The notes under the pieces: generated by a model
What the model saw: the letters and a program-made list of their open reading frames with translations, nothing else
What the model was told of the DNA's origin: nothing
Database searches by the model: none
Position numbers and translations under genes: made by a program
Shown: piece by piece, positions 35,401 through 45,655 of the stretch
Layout of the letters: every line of letters begins with the position of its first letter
Position numbering within the stretch: the first letter of the stretch is position 1
Assembly: GCA_021014325.1 (NCBI GenBank)
Contig: CM037471.1
Location: 18,806,818-18,870,817 of the forward strand
Source of the DNA: Plazaster borealis
Lineage: Eukaryota > Echinodermata > Asteroidea > Forcipulatida > Labidiasteridae
Reading direction: 5' to 3'
Length of the DNA: 64,000 bases

Positions 35401-38400
35401 AAGGTATTCACCACAAATGAGATCACAATAGTCTTTTACGACCAGGGCTACTCGGAAACAAAGGGATGATTTTTTTCAAAATTTGAAGCAGCACAAATGG
35501 TTTTGTTCTCACCCTGACAGCGAAGGGGCTTCCACTGTCTCCAAAGCACGAGTCCCTTACCATCGGTCTCTCGTCTGACACAGCACAGAACATCCTATTG
35601 GTAATGATGTCCCGATGTCGGATGCTACACGTCTGCTGGTCCATCACTAACAGTCTCACCTGTCAAAACATCAATGCCACACTGCTCTATTTTTAGACGC
35701 GACAGCTTGTCGATTTTTCAAAGGAATTCTTCGGGGGTTTGCAGCCCTGACATATTGCAATAATTACAGGCTTCCTAAATGTAAAGCTTGATCAGACAGT
35801 CTTGCACTCCGTAGACAATATTTGACGCTTGAGTGTAAGTTAAAACTACCCCAAGATATCTAGCAGTTGGCTTCTCCATATAGCCCCCTTGCATTTAAAA
35901 AATTTGTTATGAGAGATCGCCTAACACCACAAGGCCAGACGGCCACTTCAAGGTGAGGGCATACGACCTTACAAGACACAAAACAGTCCCCTCACTGAGG
36001 TCAATGAAGAGCCATCATTGGCTGAGAGTCATGCGCAGCGCGTACATGTTTCCATTGTTTGACACCAAAGATGGCGGCAAAAGCAAGGGGTCTATTAGGG
36101 AGGTTAAGCGACACGTTTTCTCTTTTAACCCGTACATCAACGCCCGCGTTACATCATGGATAAGTGCAAATAAGTGCTTGTAACCTTCACTCGTAGCTAT
36201 AGGCATTCACAATGTCAAAAAGACACTCTACAAATTTTCTCGAACGGGTAAGAAAACAATGTTATAAATCTCCATTTTAAAAAAGACTTTTATGGGAATG
36301 TTTTCACAAGCTGTTTCTTCTTCATCTGATCCGCTCTGAAAAGGGGCATTCGTTAATCGATGTTTTGGCCCCTCTTCACGACGTGGGTAAACACCCAAGT
36401 TGAAGCTTACTGATATGAGCTTGCACCAGAACGGCAACATGAAACTGCAGAATACGCCTTGCCGTACGCGTTACACAATAACATGCAGCATAACCTCTCT
36501 AATGTTACCATGAAACTTGTTCTATCTAAATTCTAAGCTATAAAGTATAAGTTATAACTACCCTCCTAAGATATCTGGTAGTTGTACGAGTGATTTCTGC
36601 AGTGCGTCCCCATCCAGTGATGAAGCCCCTAGTGTGCGCTCGGAGTAGATTCAACGCCCTAATCTCACTGGGTAGACAAACTGTCAACATTCAATAAATA
36701 AAACAATCTACAATGGTTTTAATTTCTGATTCACAAAGATTGCTGTTTGGATCTAAGTATTGCATAAACTCAAAAATATTCTTAATCTTTGTGTTCGCTT
36801 GAACCAAAGATCTTAAGATAGTAATGATCCTATCTGTGAAAGTTGATTTCAATATTCATCGTCTTATATCCATGATATTTTGTTGTTGTTTTAATTGAAT
36901 TTACATTGTTAGTTATACAAATGCATACAAGTGCATTGTTGCAGAATATAATCATGAGGTGAAATCTAGACTATTCCAATTCCCGAGGCGAAGTCAAGTG
37001 AAATGGAAAAGCCAGATTTCAACGAGTGATTATACTCTGTGACAATACACAAACAAAATGCATTCAACTCAAGCACAAGGCCAGGGCCCAATTTCATAGA
37101 GCTGCTTAAGCACAAAATAGAATTAAGAACTTTCTGCTTAGCAGAAATGAGCAGGATACCAGTCACAAATTGTACATGTGACATGGTATTTTGGCTGGTA
37201 ACCCTGTTCTGGTAAGCATAATTTTGTTGTGCTAAGCTACTTTTTGTGCTTAAGCAGCTCTTTGAAATTGGGCCCTGCGCTGAGAAATATATTTTGGCTT
37301 GAAAGTTCCTGATCGTTAACTTAATATAATAAAATGAAAAAGAAACATAACACATTGCCAGTCTTTGGCCCGTGTGGTATTCTTCCTTTTTCCACTTACT
37401 AGGGACGATGTAATCGGTGTAGGTGACTGGCTGTCTGAGTTTCAAGAGGGTAATGTCCGAGTCAAACGAGTCTTTATCATATTCTGGATGCACAATAATC
37501 TGCTCCACTTGAAGGACCCTCTCAGATCCTTCTTCCTGTTTAGAAAACAAAACACACTTTGATCAAAGACATCAGGTCATTTTTGTGGTCATCACCCCAA
37601 AAAGGAATTATCAATTAGAACCAAGACTAGAGATAAGAAAGATTTGAAATTTTGCATGGTGGGCATACAACTGAGTAAGGTTTGCGAAACACTACATTTT
37701 TAGTAGGATTTGAAACTTTGCATGGTAGGAATACAATCTGGTGAGGTTTGCAGTAACACCATGTACATGAGTAGGATTTGAAACTTTGAATGGTGAAGAT
37801 ACAATCTAGTAAGGTTTGCAGCAACACCATGTACATGAGTAGGATTTGAAACTTTGAATGGTGGAGATACAATCTAGTGAGGTTTGTGGAAACACCATGT
37901 ACATGAGTAAGACTTGAAACTTTGAATGGTGGAGATACAATCTAGTGAGGTTTGCAGAAACACCATGTACATGAGTAGGATTTGAAAGTTTGAATGGTGG
38001 AGATACAATCTAGTGAGGTTTGCAGTAACACCATGTACATGAGTAGGATTTGAAACTTTGCATGGTGGAGATACAATCTGGTGAGGTTTGCAGTAACACC
38101 ATGTACATGAGTAGGATTTGAAACTTTGCATGGTGGAGATACAATCTAGTGAGGTTTGCGGAAACACCATGTACATGAGTAGGATTTGAAACTTTGCATG
38201 GTGGAGATACAATCTAGTGAGGTTTGCAGTAACACCATATACATGAGTAGGATTTGAAACTTTGAATGGTGAAGATACAATCTAGTAAGGTTTGCAGTAA
38301 CACCATATACATGAGTAGGATTTGAAACTTTGAATGGTGGAGATACAATCTAGTGAGGTTTGCAGTAACATCATGTACATGAGTAGGATTTGAAACTTTG

Positions 38401-41400
38401 CATGGTGGAGATACAATCTGGTGAGGTTTGCAGTAACACCATGTACATGAGTAGGATTTGAAACTTTGCATGGTGGAGATACAATCTGGTGAGGTTTGCA
38501 GTAACACCATGTACATGTACATGAGTAGGATTTGAAACTTTGCATGGTGGAGATACAATTTAGTAAGGTTTGCAGTAACACCATATACATGAGTAGGATT
38601 TGAAACTTTGAATGGTGAAGATACAATCTAGTAAGGTTTGCAGTAACACCATGTACATGAGTAGGATTTAAAACTTTGCATGGTGGAGGTGCAATCTAGT
38701 AAGGTTTGCAGTAACACCTTGTGCATGAGTAGGATTTGAAACTTTGCATGGTGGAGATACAATCTGGTGAGGTTTGCAGTAACACCATGTACATGAGTAG
38801 GATTTGAAACTTTGAATGGTGAAGATACAATCTAGTAAGGTTTGCAGCAACACCATGTACATGAGTAGGATTTGAAACTTTGAATGGTGGAGATACAATC
38901 TAGTGAGGTTTGCGGAAACACCATGTACATGAGTAGGATTTGAAACTTTGCATGGTGGAGATACAATCTAGTGAGGTTTGTGGAAACACCATGTACATGA
39001 GTAAGATTTGAAACTTTGAATGGTGGAGATACAATCTAGTGAGGTTTGCGGAAACACCATGTACATGAGTAGGATTTGAAAGTTTGAATGGTGGGCATAC
39101 AACTGAGTAAGGTTTGCGAAACACTACATTCTAAGTAGGATTTGAAACTTTGCATGGTAGGAATACAATCTGGTGAGGTTTGCAGTAACACCATGTACAT
39201 GAGTAGGATTTGAAACTTTGCATGGTGGAGATACAATCTGGTGAGGTTTGCAGTAACACCATGTACATGAGTAGGATTTGAAACTTTGAATGGTGAAGAT
39301 ACAATCTAGTAAGGTTTGCAGCAACACCATGTACATGAGTAGGATTTGAAACTTTGCATGGTGGAGGTACAATCTGGTGAGGTTTGCAGCAACACCATGT
39401 ACATGAGTAGGATTTGAAACTTTGCATGGTGGAGATACAATCTGGTGAGGTTTGCAGCAACACCATGTACATGAGTAGGATTTGAACTTTGAATGGTGGA
39501 GATACAATCTAGTGAGGTTTGCGGAAACACCATGTACATGAGTAGGATTTGAAACTTTGCATGGTGGAGATACAATCTAGTGAGGTTTGTGGAAACACCA
39601 TGTACATGAGTAGGATTTGAAACTTTGCATGGTGGAGATACAATCTAGTGAGGTTTGCGGAAACACCATGTACATGAGTAGGATTTGAAAGTTTGAATGG
39701 TGGAGATACAATCTAGTGAGGTTTGCAGTAACACCATGTACATGAGTAGGATTTGAAACTTTGCATGGTGGAGATACAATCTGGTGAGGTTTGCAGTAAC
39801 ACCATGTACATGAGTAGGATTTGAAACTTTGCATGGTGGAGATACAATCTAGTGAGGTTTGCGGAAACACCATGTACATGAGTAGGATTTGAAACTTTGC
39901 ATGGTGGAGATACAATCTGGTGAGGTTTGCAGTAACACCATGTACATGAGTAGGATTTGAAACTTTGCATGGTGGAGATACAATCTGGTGAGGTTTGCAG
40001 TAACACCATGTACATGTGCATGAGTAGGATTTGAAACTTTGCATGGTGGAGATACAATTTAGTAAGGTTTGCAGTAACACCATATACATGAGTAGGATTT
40101 GAAACTTTGAATGGTGAAGATACAATCTAGTAAGGTTTGCAGTAACACCATGTACATGAGTAGGATTTAAAACTTTGCATGGTGGAGGTGCAATCTAGTA
40201 AGGTTTGCAGTAACACCTTGTGCATGAGTAGGATTTGAAACTTTGAATGTGGCGATACAATCTGGTGAGGTTTGCAGTAACACCATGTGCATGAGTAGGA
40301 TTTGAAACTTTGCATGGTGGAAATACAATCTAGTAAGGTTTGTGGAGACACCATGTACTTTAAAATCTCCCCTATAAGTTGTGCTGATTCTGAAAAGAAC
40401 CAGTATGCTCTCATCATCTTCAGGAAACAGCAACAGAGTCCACCATTCTCATGAATCTCATCAAAATTAAGAACAATGTGTTTACATGCTGAAAATTGTG
40501 CATGGTTTTTTCACTATTTTCTCCTGACTCACACAACAGATCAAGCACAAATTTTCACAGGTTTGATATTTCATGTTTATGGTTGATCACACAAAACATG
40601 AGCGCTGTATGCGACTATTTTGTCAGCTCTACCGATCCCGTATAATACCTTTAAGACTGATCGGTTACAAGAAGTGCAATAATATGAACTCCGGGGCTGA
40701 ATATTCGAGAGTCAAGATAGTTTCAGGATGCTCGGGGTCAAGTAATTATCCACAAACCTGGAGGATGTCATATTCTCCAAGACGAACTTCCAAATGTTCC
40801 CTGATATCATAATCAAATCTGACGAAGCAATGGGCAGCTGTAAGCACCCAGCGTTTGCTAAGTAACACCCCGCCACAGAAATGCTTGTTCTCTTTCTTGT
40901 TCCACAGTAAGGCCATCCACGGTGCCTGACCCACCTCAGTTGTTTTCCCACCAACAACTTTTCCTCTGAGGCGAGGAATCCCACATTCAATGGGGTCTGC
41001 AAATATAAATCAAATGACTCTATTTTACAAAGAGTAGGAAATATTAATCAAGGAAATAAAACTTAAAAAGTAAACTTTACTGTATAAAGACGAATCAAGG
41101 AAAAGAAAGTTAAAGAGCAAACTTTACTGTAGGATAAAGACAAAACAAGGAAATGAAAGTTAAAATGCAACCTTTACTTTAGGATATAAGACAAATCAAG
41201 GAAAAGAAAGTTAACAAGAAAACTTTACTGTAGGATAAAGACAAATCAAGGAAATGAAAGTTAAAATGCAACCTTTACTGTAGGATAAAGACAAATTAGA
41301 AAAATGAAAGTTAAAATGCAACCTTCACTGTAGGATAAAGACAAATAAGGGAAATGAAAGTTAAAATGCAACCTTCACTTTAGGATAAAGACAAATCAAG

Positions 41401-44297
41401 GAAATGAAATTTAAAATGCAACCATCACTGTAGGATAAAGACAAATCAATGAAATAAAGTTGAAATGCAAATTTTTCAACATTTTTATTAAGCATTTATG
41501 GATTGCAACTATCCACTACATGTCTAACTCGTGGCCCCTGGGTTCAATAGGTACTTAACCAAGTATATCAATAGGGGCAGACCTACTGCCCGGCATTCTT
41601 GCCTAGGATCGGTTTCAAACACAGCATATAAGGCCATGTCCGAATTGGCAGCTACGACTCAACTGCGGCTTGATCGCTGCATCATCATGCGTTGAATGAT
41701 TTGACACCCTTAGCAACAATCCTAGCCATAGCCACAGCCTCTAATTCAGACATGGCCTAAGGTCTCTTTAGAATTTGAAGGTCAACATAAAAGTTGGAAA
41801 GTCATCAAATGAAAACCATATTGAGAATCAATGAAAATTATCGTGCCCCTACTGTGGTTTACGGAGCTCTGAAAGTGCTATCCGACATGTTGAGATCCTG
41901 AGATAGGCCTAAACCCCTGCAGGATGATGACATCATAAACGTAAGATGATGACATCCTGATATGATTTTTCTTGAGATGACGACAACCTTAAGTAAGATG
42001 TCGTCTTCCCGATGTATTTTATCTTACGATGTCGACATCATGAATGTAATATGTCGACTTCCCAATGCCAGTAGTTGTTATAGCGCCCTCTCGTGTTGCC
42101 TTTACCTTTTGTTTACGTCGCCATTTTGCTGTAGTAATGTTTTACCTAATTCGTCAATAAAAGTACCTCGGAGTTATCTATATCGGTATTCTGCTGTAAG
42201 CTACATTGTGTTGTTGCATCCTTCTCCTCTTACTGGCATGGTGGCAGCGGTGGGACAAATTATCTTGAGATGACGACATCCTTGAACGTACAAATGTAGG
42301 ATGTCGACATCACAGGATGATAAGGTCCTGAAAGACAACATTATACTTTTCAGGATGTCTTCAGATAAATTATTTTGGGATGTCTCCATCTTACGTTTAA
42401 GATGTCACCATCCTGCAGTAAATTATCTCAGGATTTCAACAAGTTGGATGGTATTTCCAGAGCTCCGTAGTGGTTAGATGGATTTAGAGAAGATGTATCT
42501 TACAAGATTAAGGGTATCAGTCGATTTTATGTTAAGCATCTTACTTCAAAGTCTTATGACAAAAACAGTATAGAAGAATTCAAGAATAACCTTAACAATG
42601 TGACTCACAGCTACGAAGTGGACGAACATCATCACTAGAGGGCGCCACATCCAAATTGATCGTCTTCTGAACCATGTTTGTACTTTTAATGCCAAGGCAC
42701 ACATACTGGCCCCTGTCGTTGTAATCAGCATTTAGAATAAGAAGCCCCTCCCCCTTCATGATGTAAACACGCTTCTCTGCATATGCGTTGGATACTTCAA
42801 TGGCTTTTCCATCTTTCTGCCAATCTAAGAAGGTTGGATCGATGATGAGACACTCAAGAAAAACATCTTCCTCTGCCGAGACTGTCACATTTTCATAGAT
42901 CTCTGCAATTAATAATCATTTCAACGAAAGTTAATAATTTACTAAGGCCAACTGGTTATTACAATAAACACTTAACCCTTTCCTTACCATTGGCGACTTT
43001 AGTTGACCAACCTTACACACAAAAATGCACTCAAGCCTGAGCACAAAGGCCATTTGTAATTAAAGCTGTAGTTTTGTCCACGTTCACCCTCCATACCCAA
43101 GTTTACCATCATTAGAAAGAGAAAGATTGGATCTTTCCAATGATGGTGAAATAAAATAAGGTTACTACATCATATGTGTTACGGAATCCCTTCAAATTGG
43201 AGTTGAAAGATCCAAAATGTCAAACGCCTAGGGAGCGCCATGGCATATGGTTGTGTACAAAAAGTGTTTGTGATTACAGATCACACTGAGGAAAGAAAGA
43301 CTAAGAACTTGAACATTTATTGGCTGATCTCAATTATTTATGGGTTATATGAAAGGAAATGCAATAAGTAAGAAGTTTATTTTATGTTATTTTGCTGTAA
43401 AACAATATCTTCAAGGTGATAATGGAGTTTGTAAAAATGGCCTTTGAACGAAAGCTTTCTGTTGTGTTAGAATGTGTGCTTCACGCTTGAGTGGTCAAAC
43501 GATGTGGTCACCAGCGGCAATATGTCCACAATTCGGTAACCAAAGGGGTTAAAGGTAGGGTCACACTTTGGTAATGACCCCAGCATTACATTGACTGACC
43601 AAAGGGTTAATGACAAAGGATAGGTTAAAATTTTGCAAATTTTGTCACACTTTCTCCAACTTTTGGGTACATAAATTAGGGTAAAAATTGAATGGTCCAT
43701 CGCAGCTCTTAGTTTTAAGGGTGACCGAGTCCAAGTCTACGATTATCAAAGCTATCTTTGTTAATTCTACCTCCATGGTTATATAAGATAGTCAGAGCAT
43801 AGAGAAAGGACCAGAATATGGTGAGCTACAATGATCCTGGTTCTAGCATTTTATAATTTTTCTAATTTTTGTGCGTGGCCATTATTCAGAAAATGAATAT
43901 CAAAATGGTTTGTTTCTTTTAATTGAGCAAATTGGGCTTATAAAGTCTAGATAAATAATTATGCCATTTTATTGCAGAGTAAATTTTCAGCAAAGACTGA
44001 GGAAAATATTTTCAATTACCATTTTGAAAAAAGTAGAGAGATGCTATATAAACACAACAATGACTTCAAAGTAACACTCAGTAACAGTTCAGTAGCAAAC
44101 AACTGAGACTGTGAATAGTAAATGAATTATTCATTCCGGTGGCTGTACCACCACGCCACGGGTATTTTCCTTCATGAGATTGCGTACTTACCAGCTGTAT
44201 GGAAATCGTCTTCAAGTGAATGACAAACTTGACCCAGCAATGTCATCAGTAACATCAAATTATAAATTTTATGACACAATGTCTCCGTCCTCAACAT
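26248..44297 (-). CDS. secreted Ig - trypsin-like protease - coiled coil - unassigned C-terminal region
   Basis: Eleven exons (44297-44192, 42902-42609, 40996-40758, 37535-37400, 36680-36562, 35659-35513, 32559-32415, 31296-31192, 29679-29443, 28620-28310, 26496-26248) sum to 2088 nt, giving 695 residues. Residues 1-30 are a signal peptide; 37-125 an Ig domain (C53, W63, D98-x-G-x-Y-x-C104). The S1 protease domain has activation site K146|VVGG, catalytic H189, D240 and S340, and D334 at the base of the specificity pocket, which predicts cleavage after Arg or Lys. After it come a coiled-coil-like helix (397-427), a Ser/Thr/Pro linker (431-470), six cysteines (474-508) and a 185-residue region (511-695) with four N-glycosylation sequons. 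The catalytic domain resembles coagulation-type proteases. Oddity: GDSGSP instead of GDSGGP. Likely an extracellular regulated protease; substrate and pathway unknown. Confidence 0.88.
26535..26758. repeat. dispersed repeat R, copy 1
   Basis: About 225 bp (gcattctgctctaccag ... ctcctagtggatgat ... taagtgtagccctcacctt), repeated at 50862-51085 with a fragment at 35915-35958. Confidence 0.65.
27111..27200 (-). repeat. possible LINE 3' tail, minus strand
   Basis: gtttgtttgtttattttatt followed by tccattcatacatgcatg resembles the reversed tail of a non-LTR element. No coding part seen. Confidence 0.3.
27603..27963 (+). mobile_element. tRNA-derived SINE, copy 2
   Basis: Head gtcgtggccgagcggtttct and box B GGTTCGAATCCTGG; body shared with 14141-14535. 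Ends in a gcgctattataa then ttattattat tail. Lies in intron 10 of the protease gene. Confidence 0.75.
28081..28272. mobile_element. family A foldback, copy 8
   Basis: GGGCCCAATTTCAAAGAGCT at the left, agctctatgaaattgggccc at the right; 192 bp, well preserved. Starts 38 bp beyond the exon 10 donor. Confidence 0.82.
28310..28620 (-). CDS. protease exon 10: first part of the C-terminal region
   Basis: 103 residues, phase 1 in, phase 0 out. Contains [34 protein letters not shown] and [15 protein letters not shown], an alternating hydrophobic pattern that suggests a beta-rich fold. Family A element copy 8 begins about 40 bp past its donor. Confidence 0.83.
28736..28922 (-). mobile_element. SINE with tRNA-like module, family S2, copy 1
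   Basis: The minus strand carries a tRNA-like block (ggctagataacccagtgggt ... gcaggttcaagtcccac) preceded by a body with ctgactggcacccc and ggcaaaacggggag. The same arrangement is at 53872 and 61890. Mismatched stems argue against a working tRNA. Confidence 0.6.
29443..29679 (-). CDS. protease exon 9: linker and six-Cys module
   Basis: Phase 1-1 exon. A Ser/Thr/Pro-rich linker is followed by cysteines spaced C-x4-C-x11-C-x4-C-x-C-x9-C. The last three match an EGF-like C-x-C-x8-9-C, but the first half does not, so I leave it unnamed. Confidence 0.82.
29803..30925 (+). repeat. 47-bp minisatellite in protease intron 8
   Basis: About 24 copies of a 47-bp unit with tttactgcagagagtcaact and aatagcagccaacact. 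Some units vary by a few bases or carry an extra taa. Not CRISPR: there are no unique spacers and the host is eukaryotic. Confidence 0.92.
31192..31296 (-). CDS. protease exon 8: coiled-coil segment
   Basis: Phase 1-1 exon encoding [20 protein letters not shown] then [14 protein letters not shown]. Leu/Met/Ile recur about every 3-4 residues, which predicts a short coiled coil that could oligomerise the protease. Confidence 0.82.
31675..31748 (+). repeat. 36-bp tandem duplication
   Basis: catgcacgactttcacaaat and its continuation occur twice in a row with a few changes. Intronic. Confidence 0.6.
32415..32559 (-). CDS. protease exon 7: end of catalytic domain
   Basis: Acceptor gtttag, donor GTTTGT. 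Encodes [20 protein letters not shown] then [16 protein letters not shown], the closing strands and C-terminal helix. C364 pairs with C336 by family rule; the extra C394 may bond elsewhere. Confidence 0.92.
32900..32985 (-). repeat. single diverged copy of the 68-bp satellite unit
   Basis: Contains taggatttgaaactgtgg, tggaaatacaatctatgg and gtttgtggtgacaccatg, matching the intron 3 array in orientation, with about 80 percent identity by eye. Confidence 0.5.
33655..33950 (+). repeat. 139-bp tandem repeat, locus 1
   Basis: Two copies; the phrase taagattggaatgcccgacc recurs 139 bp apart (33661 and 33800). The same unit occurs at 63081-63420. Confidence 0.85.
33957..34247 (+). pseudogene. possible LINE ORF2 C-terminal fragment
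   Basis: A 96-codon open stretch to TGA with [32 protein letters not shown] and [13 protein letters not shown]. The pattern K-Y-L-x-H-I-x-R then TKQLLF resembles the C-terminus of some non-LTR retrotransposon proteins. It lies inside protease intron 6 on the opposite strand. Assignment tentative. Confidence 0.4.
34387..34580. mobile_element. family A foldback, copy 9
   Basis: GGGCCCAATTTCACAGAGCT at the left, agctctatgaattggtccc at the right; core aggataccagtcacaaat. Confidence 0.78.
34581..35512. other. protease intron 6, nothing recognised
   Basis: AT-rich, with a poly-A run near 35235-35253 and a T-rich block near 34915. No exon or repeat family identified. Confidence 0.4.
35513..35659 (-). 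CDS. protease exon 6: catalytic Ser
   Basis: Encodes CSIRH...MFC (loop disulfide C309-C323) and [15 protein letters not shown] with D334 in the pocket and S340 of the triad. Donor GTGAGA; phase 0 both ends. Confidence 0.93.
35915..35958 (-). repeat. fragment of dispersed repeat R
   Basis: caaggccagacggccacttc and aaggtgagggc are the reverse complement of the ends of the copies at 26535 and 50862. Confidence 0.45.
36562..36680 (-). CDS. protease exon 5: ITGWG strand
   Basis: Encodes [20 protein letters not shown] then [21 protein letters not shown]260 is the likely partner of C138. Acceptor gacag, donor GTAGTT, phase 0 out. Confidence 0.9.
37085..37275. mobile_element. family A foldback, copy 10
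   Basis: GGGCCCAATTTCATAGAGCT at the left, cagctctttgaaattgggccc inverted at the right; 191 bp, about 125 bp past the exon 4 donor. Confidence 0.82.
37400..37535 (-). CDS. protease exon 4: catalytic Asp
   Basis: Encodes [20 protein letters not shown] then [20 protein letters not shown]240 is the triad Asp. Acceptor aacag, donor GTAAGT. Confidence 0.93.
37635..40360 (-). repeat. 68-bp satellite, main array in protease intron 3
   Basis: About 40 copies of the 68-bp unit (aggatttgaaactttgcatg, ggtggagatacaatct, gtaacaccatgtacatgagt). Rare variants recur together at about 1.43-1.49 kb (21-22 units), so the array grew partly by block duplication. Since 68 is not a multiple of three, a stop-free strand reads as a 68-residue peptide repeat. 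That peptide is an artefact. Confidence 0.95.
40466..40653. mobile_element. fragment of a D-type foldback
   Basis: Right part with ttcacaggtttgatatttca and gactattttgtcagctctac, ending tataatacctTTAA. A relative is at 45477-45655. Confidence 0.4.
40758..40996 (-). CDS. protease exon 3: activation site and catalytic His
   Basis: Encodes [19 protein letters not shown], then [19 protein letters not shown] with catalytic His. C138 before the activation site probably stays disulfide-linked to C260. Donor GTTTGT is weak but in phase. Confidence 0.93.
41043..41470 (+). repeat. about 50-bp tandem repeat in protease intron 2
   Basis: Roughly eight imperfect copies of a unit with taggataaagacaaatcaag and gaaagttaaaatgcaacc. 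It starts about 45 bp upstream of the exon 3 acceptor. Confidence 0.85.
41633..41758. repeat. dispersed short foldback, second copy
   Basis: ccgaattggcagctacgact ... cttagcaacaatcctagcca ... cctctaattcagacatgg; relative of 16165-16298. Confidence 0.5.
41855..42475. mobile_element. large foldback built of gatgtcgac-type repeats, with an insert
   Basis: The left end tacggagctctgaaagtgct pairs with the right end atttccagagctccgtagtgg. Both arms are rich in aggatgtcgacatc-like words. An unrelated LTR-like segment sits in the middle (42076-42256). Confidence 0.6.
42076..42256 (+). mobile_element. possible solo or truncated short LTR
   Basis: Starts TGTTATAGCGCCCTCTCG and ends TTACTGGCA at 42238 (TG...CA), contains an internal AATAAA, and is followed by tggtggcagcggtgggac, which resembles a primer-binding region. 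No gag or pol follows. Tentative. Confidence 0.35.
42609..42902 (-). CDS. protease exon 2: Ig domain
   Basis: Acceptor ttgcag, donor GTGAGT, phase 1 at both ends, as usual for a shuffled extracellular module. Encodes one complete Ig fold with DVFLEC, DWQKDGK and DRGQYVC. Confidence 0.92.
42903..44191. other. protease intron 1, no clear feature
   Basis: About 1.3 kb of AT-rich intron. No repeat family or coding signal recognised. Confidence 0.4.
44192..44297 (-). CDS. protease exon 1: start and signal peptide
   Basis: ATG at 44297-44295; [20 protein letters not shown] gives a basic n-region and hydrophobic core. Donor GTAAGT. Chosen as start because it opens a signal peptide in phase with exon 2; a further 5' non-coding exon is possible. 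Confidence 0.8.
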
Positions 44298-45476
44298 GGT
44301 GAATAACTTAATTGATAAATGAACTATCTAGAAGTAGAAGAACACCAAATATCACGCAAGATCTAGTCGTTTAGTTAGTGGACATGGTCATGGACCTTGA
44401 GTTGAGGCACTTTTCCACGGCCATGTGATTTGAACTTCACACATCGTTTTGCTCAAAATGGGCACAGAGGAAAGAAAGACCTTTCAGTGTCACTGTCACG
44501 GCAAGTTACATGGTTGAAGAACGCAGCACAAAAATGACTTGTTCTGTCAAAACTTTCCCTGAACCTTGCCACACAATGTCCTTTCTCTATGCACAATGGT
44601 GCGTGAATATTAAATAAACAACGTACTTGACTTCAAAAGGCTGTCAAAGCTGGCCAAGGTCGACCGGTCACCAACAAAACAAGATTGACGAGGCTGGAGT
44701 GCACACTTTGGGCGCATTTTAGGGATTTGCTCAATCTACAGATTGCGCAAAATTTGTCATAAAGTGGGCAGGGGACGATGCTTTTCATAGTGGGTATTTG
44801 CTCAAAGTGGGGATTGGCGAAAATTTGGAAGGAAAAACGTATTTTAATCTGTACGCCTGAGAATTTCTAAAATCTATTTAAATTCCCCCGTTTTCAGATG
44901 AAAAGGTATTCAAGCCCCCCCCCCCGGCCTTATCCCGCTGCATCGACACCCGGTAACCCTGTGACCTACCCGAGCCCCTCGGTGTATAATACAACTTTAA
45001 AGCCCAGCCCTCTTCCAACGAGATTACTCTCCGCCACGCCCTTCAAAGTATTCCCCTGTCCAAGTTGAAAGCCCAAGTCCCTCCAGCCCACAGTACCTCA
45101 AGCCCCCCCCCCCCAATTCACCTTCACCTATATTTCTAAGCTTCATTTATAGACCTTCATCACACAGTTTATTCATTAATTGTATTATTTTTCATTTTAT
45201 TCTTAATTGAGCAAATAATTGTGTTGTACATCGTTTTTTTGGTTCCCTATTGCACAGCAGTGAAGTTTACCCCCGGTAAAAAATTAAATTCACTAGAATT
45301 GGTAAGGATAACAAAAATCATTGTTTAATTTTAGTCTGAAAGCTTAGATTATGAAGTTCATACTATACTTTTTTCTGTGAAATATTTACCTCTGAAATGA
45401 AGTCATATTCGAGAAAACTTTATCTGAAGACCTATTTTTAAAAAAAGCAACTGCTAATTTCGGTTGTTAAAACCAA

Positions 45477-45655
45477 AATTAAGGACAATGTGTTTGCATG
45501 CTGAAAACTGTTAAGGTTTTCACTATTTTCTCCCAAAACTGATTAAACCAAAATGTTCACAGGTTTGTTATTTCATGTTTCGTTGATCACATAAAACATC
45601 AAACACTTTTTGTGACTATTTTGTCAGCTCTACCAATGTTATAATAGGCCTACCT
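45477..45655. mobile_element. fragment of a D-type foldback, second
   Basis: attaaggacaatgtgtttgc and ctattttgtcagctctacca match 40466-40653. Truncated. Confidence 0.4.

Noticed and set aside
37627..40433. Long overlapping minus-strand open frames with a repeated peptide ([14 protein letters not shown] type)
   Set aside because: They are the 68-bp satellite read through three frames. Since 68 is not a multiple of three, a unit without stops gives endless open frames; no splice or start logic fits.
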